From the NCBI GenBank assembly GCA_013423385.1, contig BLZA01000013.1, forward strand, positions 682,001 through 746,000: a stretch of DNA of 64,000 bases, given 5' to 3'. The DNA is from Naganishia liquefaciens (Eukaryota > Basidiomycota > Tremellomycetes > Filobasidiales > Filobasidiaceae). Numbering within the stretch: the first letter of the stretch is position 1; every line of letters begins with the position of its first letter. Shown here one piece after another: positions 57,687 through 64,000 of the stretch. A model generated the notes under the pieces. The model had not been told where the DNA came from. It saw only the letters and a list, made by a program, of their open reading frames with translations, and did no database searches. Made by a program: the position numbers and the translations under genes.

Positions 57687-60663
57687 TTATTGGGCTGTAA
57701 GTACAAGCTGATCCGCTGATTTTGCCGAATCATCGTCTCTTCCCGCGACGTGTGCCAATTCCCTCTACAAAGTATGTGATTGACTATGATGAACGTCAGC
57801 TTGATGATCATTGGTCGAACGAGTGATTTACCTGTTCGTCTAAGTACTTCTTTAAGGCATTCTTCCAACCTCTATCAATCAAGCCCCGTCCGGTCCCTGC
57901 GGCTACCAGATCCTCGAAGTAAAAGGGCTGTCAAAGAGATCAGCGAGCATGTCATCAGGGTCCGTTACCAACCTACCTCGTATCGAAGAACCTTGATATA
58001 GTTGTCCGGTTCCAGCATGATCTTCTGGAATTCCGCATTAAGCTGATCCAATGTGAGAGCCGCCGGCTTATCAATCTTCTTTGTAGCACGCTTCTTCTTG
58101 CCGGCGGCAGCTTGGTGAGCCAAAGATTCTTCTTCAGATGATTCGCTCTGCGTCGTGGTCGTTTTCTTCTTTCGCGTCACAGCAGCCTTGGCTTTACTTT
58201 TTGCCTTGGTCGCCGGCTTCTCGGGATGTGTCGCTTCCCAGCACTGCTGGAGCTGTTTGACCATGGTAGAGGCAATCTTACTTGACTTGATGCCATACAC
58301 CTTGACCGCCGTCTGTCAAGCACGGGAGACGGTATTAACGACCGTCCGAAAATGAATTGTTGGACACGTACCTGCAGATCCGGCAGATCCCACGATGCGT
58401 AGTCTGGCATCCCGCGATCCAGCAACGTCTGTATTCGATCTTCGGCCGCGGCAATTTCAGGACTGATTGGAGCGTCCGCCCTTGGCGTGCCGGGAGGGGC
58501 AACCATTCGAGATTTCGGCGGAGCGGTCTCAGCTTCGGCCCGTGTAGCGACGTCAGGCGACCCATCAATGCATGTTGACAGAGGCGACGACGGAGGCGGG
58601 AAACTCGCCTCTAGCGCACTTCCAAACGTCCCAACCCGTGCATCTTGCGAGCTCGCGCCAGACGCATTCCACTCCAACATGGCATCCTCGCCCCACCGGT
58701 CTTGCTCGTCTTCCCACGCATCATCTGCATCGCTCAGCCCGTCTCGACGAGGGCCATGCGCCATTGGCACGTCGGCGATATGCGGTACCTGCGGGGACGA
58801 CATTGATGACCTGGCCATCCGTTTGGCGAGACAACTTAACGCCGGCGAGTCAGCGTCTAGCGGCTCATCGGCATCCATCGTTCTTTTCAGGGGTGTAATC
58901 GACGCGGGCTCTCGTCTTATAGGCGTCGAAGGCGGTGGCGGCGGACTCGACGCAAACGGAAGCTTGTCTTCGAAAAACGACTTTTCTGCCTCTTCATCCA
59001 CTTGCATCTGCCCTGGATCCACGCCCACGTTATAATCCACTCGCGGCTGCCCAGAGTGACGGTCGGTGGACCACTCCCCCCTCAACTCGCGCACAAACTT
59101 GATCTCTTCCGAGTCCGAACCGCTCGTCGCGCACAGATTCGATTCCACACGTTCCGTCGGTCGTACCGGTGCCGTACTTTCTCCGCTTGAGACCGCGATC
59201 GTCTCGGCCCTGCTCTGTTTCGTCCGTCGGGGTTGTCTTGATGTCAGCGCTTCGGAAGGAAGATCCGACAACGCGATCTTCCTCCCCGCTTCGAAAGGGC
59301 TGTTCACTCGGCGGTATAGGCGCACTCTCCGCTTCGAACAAGCCGCGTGACGTGCTTCGTGACTGCATCCTAGCCTGTAGACTCGACTCGCCAAACGCCT
59401 GAGTAGCCGGCAATGGTACATCCTCATCCGACGCTGATGACTCTTCCACCGCACGATGACGCTGCAGCGCTCCCTCATACTCTTCCGCAAACTCTTCATC
59501 TAGCATCCCACGAATATCTTCGCTAAGTCCAACACCACCTCGACTCTCGGCATCCACACCTCGTATACGAACGTCCATCTCATCCCGTCGCCCGGCCAAC
59601 GCCCTCTTGCGCGCATTCAGTCGCGCACGACCGCTCCGCGATGGGTCAAGGTGCATCTCGACGGGCCCTGCCGGGAGGTTGCTTGCGCTCGTCTTGTCGC
59701 GGGGGAGCGGCCGAGCGTGATCGAGCGCGACGGATTGAAGGAGAGTCGTCTGCGTGGCAAGGGCTGGTTGAAATGTGTTTCGTGTCAACTTGTCGAGCGC
59801 ATGAGTGATCAAGGATGGGAGATCAGGTGGCGGATCATGTGGCTGGTGTTCGGAAGGGAAACAATTGACCATGTGTTGCTATCAAGCAAAGATGAGCACC
59901 TCTTGGACAATACAGCGTAATTGAGAAGACTCACCCATCGCGTCTTGGCCGTTTTGCGTCTGTCAAACGCCACCGCACACACGACACACGCATCCAGCTC
60001 TCTCAACTGCTCCGGGGCGACCGGCATCTCGGGAAGTGCTAGCTTGCCCGTGGTGGCAAAGATTTTGCTGCGGATGACACTCTTCTTGCTGATCGCCGAA
60101 GATGGACCAGCCACGGCGGTTTCGCTGGCGGCGAGTGTGGCTCGGGCCTTGATGGCTGCGACGGCGGCGCGCGAGGTAGGGATCGGAGCTTCGCGCGCGG
60201 GACGTGTGTATCTGAATTTCGCCAGGTTGGCACGAAGTCCGGACGGCGCTCCAACATCTGTCGAGGTGTTGCCATTGACAATGTCTTTCTCTCTGGCGGA
60301 CTCTGCTGCTGAAGAGACCGACGTCGGCGCACGCAGAACTGGTGCGGAAGGCACAACACCGATCACCTCAATCTCCTCGTCCACTTCGACCCTCTCCATT
60401 CTCCGGCCAAGCTTTGCACCAAGAAACCTCACTGAATCCTCCTCCTCCATAGACACTGCTTTCCCCGCAGCACCAGGCCCACTACAGCTCCCACTCCCAC
60501 CGCCACTCTGACTCGTCCGTTTCTGGATTTTCCGCCTTTTGCGCTTCTCCCGCTGAGCGAGGTAGAATTCTTGACGTTCTTCTTCCGAGTCGAGGATCGT
60601 TTCGGGACTTTCTGAGCGGTTGATGGGTGCGTCTTGGGATGAGATGAGGATGGGCTGCGTCAT
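57687..60663 (-). CDS. SLX4: Structure-specific endonuclease scaffold Slx4
   Basis: Six exons: 60663-59935, 59878-59178, 59122-58372, 58312-57977, 57927-57832, 57764-57687; 896 residues. The C-terminal SLX1-binding domain is recognisable: MPDYASWDLPDLQTAVKVYG, SSKIASTMVKQLQQCWEA. A UBZ-like zinc element lies across the first junction (Cys226, Cys229, His245, Cys249). The rest is acidic and Ser-rich with a Lys-rich stretch (TRKKKTTTT). Slx4 activates the Slx1 nuclease on branched DNA and coordinates repair. The second intron (59177-59123) has a weak donor GTACGG and acceptor GACGAG; it is needed to join the two long frames and is the least certain junction. The final exons (PFYFEDLVAAG..., RELAHVAG...) follow by phase. 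Confidence 0.82.
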
Positions 60664-61082
60664 GCTGATGTTGCGTAAATGGATGGGCGATTGATGGGAT
60701 CGGGCGATGTGACTCGTCAAGCGGCAAACGTATGGCCTGATTGTTGACAAGAAGTGCATTCCTCGTCGCGTCCTGCCACCACACCATGGACCCGACCTGT
60801 ACCGTCGTGGCTGAGCATAGACTTGTATCGCGAAATCGCCACCTTGCCAACACATGCGCCGATATCGACCGGGACGAGATTGTCAACAAACGGATTTACG
60901 CCCCTTTTCCGCTTTTATTTTCTCGACTAATCGACCGTCGGCCACCTCCGGCCCGCAATTCGAGCGGAGAATCACCGTCGGGCTATGAGGCGTCCTCTCC
61001 TCTTCAACCCATCCCCCATCCCCCATCCCCCATCCCCCATCCCCCATCCCCCCATCGTTCATCTGTACTGCCCACAACAACC
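60664..61082. promoter_or_regulatory. Divergent promoter region, SLX4 / NIT2, with minisatellite
   Basis: About 420 bp between the two start codons. The last part is a C-rich tandem array (see separate entry) ending 28 bp before the NIT2 ATG. No specific element can be named. Confidence 0.5.
61008..61055. repeat. 7-bp minisatellite, unit CCCCCAT
   Basis: About six to seven near-perfect tandem copies of a 7-bp unit within the 5' leader or core promoter of NIT2. It is not a telomere repeat (no CCCTAA). Confidence 0.88.
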
Positions 61083-62498
61083 ATGGCCGCCATCACAGCA
61101 CGTCCATTCAAGCTCGCTCTCGTGCAGCTCGCGGGACTCGGCAAAGACAAAGCCAAGAACCTCGCGGTTGCAAGCGCCGGCGTGCGCAAGGCCGTCCAAG
61201 AGGGGAAAGCCGATATCGTTGTCTTGCCCGTACGTCTTTCCTCCTCCGTGTGCCCGAAATCTCCCAATCTTTCCGCTGATACACCCCTCCGGCAGGAAAT
61301 CTTCAACTCTCCCTACGCTGTGACCGCCTTCCGACAGTATGCCGAGCCTATCCCCTCGACGTTTCCCGTCCGGGCAGCAGACATTGTCCACTTGGGCGGG
61401 GAATCCGAGAGTATCGTCGCGCTCTCAGGCATGGCCAAGACGCATGGCGTTTGGCTCATTGGCGGTTCGATTCCCGAAATTGAAAAGCAGACGGATAAAA
61501 TCTATAACACGTGTACGGTATATAACCCTCAAGGTAGGTCCCCTCCCGTTCCCTTCAAGCTCGCCCGTCAACGCAAAATGCTGAAACCGCTTCGCCAGGC
61601 GACCTCGTCGTCAAACACCGTAAAGTCCACCTCTTTGACATTGATATCCCCGGCAAACAAACATTCAAGGAGAGCGAGACCTTGACGGGTGGAACGACGC
61701 TCAACACGTTTGACACGCCGTTCGGCAAGATTGGTCTCGGAATATGCTACGATATTGTGCGTGGTTTCCCGTTTGCTTTCTCCCATCATCCCGTTCTGCG
61801 CTCACTCCCTTTCCTCGTAGCGGTTCCCCGAGATGGCGATGATCGCCGCGCGACAAGGCTGCATCGCCATGATCTACCCATCCGCATTCAAGTAACGCAT
61901 TTCTTTCCCCGTTTGTGTTTGTACTGCTCTGACCCTTAACAGTACGACAACAGGACCCCTATACTGGACGCTCCTTCAACGGGCTCGGTAAGCGACGGAT
62001 CCTCCCCTCCCCTTTACACCTTCACCGGAAGGACCTGACGTACGAGCACAATCCCTTGTTGCCCGCAGAGCCGTCGATAACCAAATCTACGTTGCCATGT
62101 GTTCACCCGCTCGTCACCCGGACGCCACGTACCAAGCTGTAAGCCAATCTCCAATCCCCATGTCAGAGTATAGCGTGCTGATAGTAAGAGCAGTACGGAC
62201 ACTCGAGTGTCGTTAGCCCCGCGTGCGTAGTCCCTTCCTACGGCGGCCTTGCAAACAGCTGACCCAGGATTATTGCTTTTCCAGTGGACAAGTCCTCGCA
62301 GAGGCAGACGAGCACGAAGCGATCGTCTATGCCGATATCGGTCAGTCCCTCGTCTTGCGCTCGTGATTTCCGGAAGTGCGATTTTCGCTGATCAGGCACG
62401 CGTCGACAGATCCGGAATTCCTCGCACAGACGCGCAGGGGTTTGCCCGTGACCATTCAACGGAGGTTTGATGTATACCCGGATGTATCCAAGGCATGA
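61083..62498 (+). CDS. NIT2: Omega-amidase of the nitrilase family (NIT2)
   Basis: Nine exons: 61083-61229, 61296-61533, 61599-61756, 61821-61891, 61943-61987, 62069-62138, 62194-62222, 62285-62340, 62410-62498; 300 residues. The catalytic triad is clear: Glu50 (LPEIFNSPY), Lys137 ([10 protein letters not shown]) and Cys178 (GICYDIRFPE). The C-terminus has [28 protein letters not shown] and FDVYPD, as in NIT2. Omega-amidase hydrolyses alpha-ketoglutaramate and alpha-ketosuccinamate, clearing toxic by-products of glutamine and asparagine transamination; yeast Nit3 is the counterpart, and related NIT1 enzymes repair deaminated glutathione. Convergent with the MCT1 gene, 77 bp apart. Confidence 0.95.
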
Positions 62499-62575
62499 GC
62501 GTGTCCTACATTGCATTGCCCGCCACATTCAAATAAGATATGCATATCCTCGAATACAATCTCGTCTCGGCAGCA

Positions 62576-64000
62576 TCACCGTCTCTCTTCAAAGTCGTAC
62601 TCGACGACCCGAACGGCACCTTGCTCGTCCAACGGCACATCCGCCGTCATGGGAAATACACTGCCTCCCAGCCGTCTTCGCGACGTCGCCCGTCCCTTCT
62701 TGTGCCCCGTCCTGCCAACCGTCCCCGCGCCCGTTGTCAAACCCGCTCCTTGCTCCTGCACTCGCGCCTCTTGTTCGCGCTGCCGCCGAGCCTCACCGAT
62801 CTCACGATCAATCGCGATCCCTAGCCCGCGTGCGCCGCGACCGACGATGGAAATCTCATCGACGACGGGTGCCAGCGTCGTGTCTTCGAGCGAGGGCGCC
62901 CATAGTGAGCGGGTCGTTTGTGCCCATTGCAGCGGACGCGTGAGGTAGGCCGTCAGTGCTCCGGGGATGTCATCCATCGGTAGCTATTCGGCAGCGCTTC
63001 ATCAATACGTGATGTGGGCTTTCCCTCTTGATCGAACGACTTACCGGCTTGGCCGTCATACCATCGAGAATCGTCACATTTGGCTCGCTCTTGCCCGTGA
63101 GCCCGTTTGCGCCTCCGGAGGGATGGAAAGGACACCCCTTGAGTGCCTGCCGGAATTGAAAGACGGCGCCGCGCATGATGGGTGTGTGATAAGGGCACCT
63201 GGAAAGAGGGATCAGTCTACACGCCGCGCGAAAGACGGGCGGAACTTACGGCATGTGCAGATCCATCACGGGCGTTGCGAGTCCGCCTCCGCGAAGGCGA
63301 TCGATAATCTTGATGACGGCTCCTTTTGTTCCCTACGAGTAAATCAGCCGAGGGATCACCTTTGCGCGCAGCGCCTGTACTCACAGAGATGACGAGCGAT
63401 CTCGGCGAATTGATCATCGCCTCGCCCGCCCATTCGCGCGTTGACCAGTCTCCGGCCTCGGCAACGACGCCATACTCTTCGTCCTCGCGCTGCGCACACA
63501 TCGGCAACAAGTTTTCATTCCATCCTTCGTGTTCCTGCATATCCCGAATCACCTCGAGCACGTGCGCGAGCGGATACGATGACGATGCTGCAGACGAAGG
63601 CGAGGAAGGGTGATGGTGTATCGCGTCCGAGAGCGAGTACTTGCGTGTGCGCGAGGTATCGTGGGAAAGCGCCAACAGCGTCGTCATCCAATGCCGTGTC
63701 GTCCCCTTCCCGGGCTCTTCTCCCGGTGACACCTCGTGCGGCGGCAAGCTCGCGTAGATGCATGCGAGGCGAACGGCATCTTCGAGCTTGACCTTGTCGG
63801 TTGCGACGAGCGCCGTGAGCGTACCAATAAAGCCGTACCCGAGCAGGTGAGTAACGTCTTGTGGCAGGAATGACGATGTCGGTTCTGCGTGGGCCTGAGC
63901 CGAGGCGAGGATGGCGAGGTTGGATGTGAGGACGTACGCAGCCTTGATGTCGGGTCTGTCCATCAGTTCGTTCTGTACGACCAGATGCTTATCAGTCAAC
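62576..64000 (-). CDS. Mitochondrial malonyl-CoA:ACP transacylase-like, 5' end beyond the window
   Basis: Partial gene. Visible exons are (64000)-63385, 63332-63250, 63198-63045 and 62983-62576; about 420 residues are seen, the start lies past the right edge. FabD-like features are AAYVLTSNLAILASAQ, TALVATDKVKLEDAVRLACIYA, EAMINSPRSLVISGTKGAVIKIIDRL, MPCPYHTPIMRGA, VTILDGMTAKP and GALTAYLTRPLQWAQT. This fits the transacylase of mitochondrial type II fatty acid synthesis. Where the family has the nucleophile elbow G-H-S-x-G, this frame reads LLGYGFIGTLT, with no Ser. The protein also has a long Arg/Glu-rich C-terminal extension. It may be a divergent subfamily, or non-catalytic. Confidence 0.78.

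Noticed and set aside
61008-61055. CRISPR-like or telomeric array
   Set aside because: Units are 7 bp with no spacers and no CCCTAA; it is a minisatellite in a eukaryotic promoter.
1-64000. Retroelements, LTR pairs, viral-like genes or a secondary-metabolite cluster
   Set aside because: I found no reverse transcriptase, integrase, capsid, terpene cyclase, PKS or NRPS motif in any frame. The single P450 and single transporter are too far apart and separated by housekeeping genes.

Overview
The window is nuclear DNA of an intron-rich fungus, most likely a basidiomycete. The evidence is near-universal short introns (about 43-65 nt, GT-AG with some GC-AG), fungus-specific families (Zn2Cys6 regulator, RAX1, BCK1, GID8) and a fungal-type cytochrome c. 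I cannot place it below phylum from sequence alone. It is ordinary, gene-dense chromosome: about 25 protein genes on both strands, one intron-containing tRNA, one Tc1/mariner-type DNA transposon copy and one gene relic. Exon borders below were worked out by hand from splice consensus and codon phase. Every model called confident closes in frame from ATG to stop.

Layout: 0.1-1.15 kb DNA transposon; 1.4 kb tRNA-Leu(CAA); 2.2-5.2 kb RAX1-like RGS membrane protein and mitochondrial ribosomal protein uL23m; 5.7-8.3 kb poorly resolved F-box-like and hypothetical genes; 8.4-10.8 kb cytochrome c and BCP1; 11-17.7 kb epoxide hydrolase, SSF1/Peter Pan and a cytochrome P450; 18.1-19.8 kb secreted phytase-type phosphatase; 20.5-28.7 kb ING-family PHD protein, LSM2, PEX16 and SNU13; 29-38.4 kb a large C2/EF-hand phosphatidylserine decarboxylase (PSD2 type) and a Zn2Cys6 transcription factor; 39.2-44.1 kb an MFS transporter, a SET-domain methyltransferase and a decayed copy of the transporter's 3' end; 44.3-46.1 kb an unfamiliar AT-hook protein; 48.3-55.2 kb BCK1-type MAPKKK and GID8; 56-57.5 kb a lineage-specific single-pass membrane protein; 57.7-60.7 kb SLX4; 61.1-62.5 kb NIT2 omega-amidase; 62.6 kb to the edge a mitochondrial malonyl-CoA:ACP transacylase, cut at its 5' end.

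Most genes are housekeeping and act in unrelated processes: ribosome biogenesis (SSF1, BCP1, uL23m), snRNP assembly (LSM2, SNU13), peroxisome biogenesis (PEX16), lipid synthesis (PSD2, MCT1), DNA repair (SLX4), ubiquitin-dependent regulation (GID8) and cell-wall signalling (BCK1). Several pairs share divergent promoters (BCP1/epoxide hydrolase, ING/LSM2, SNU13/PSD2, SLX4/NIT2). I found no secondary-metabolite cluster, CRISPR array, retroelement or obviously new multi-gene system. The points worth a second look are structural: 5-, 9- and 14-nt micro-exons, four inferred GC-AG introns, a transposase lacking its first catalytic Asp, an ING domain split by a long Pro/Gln-rich insertion, the transporter relic, and an acyltransferase without a recognisable nucleophile motif.
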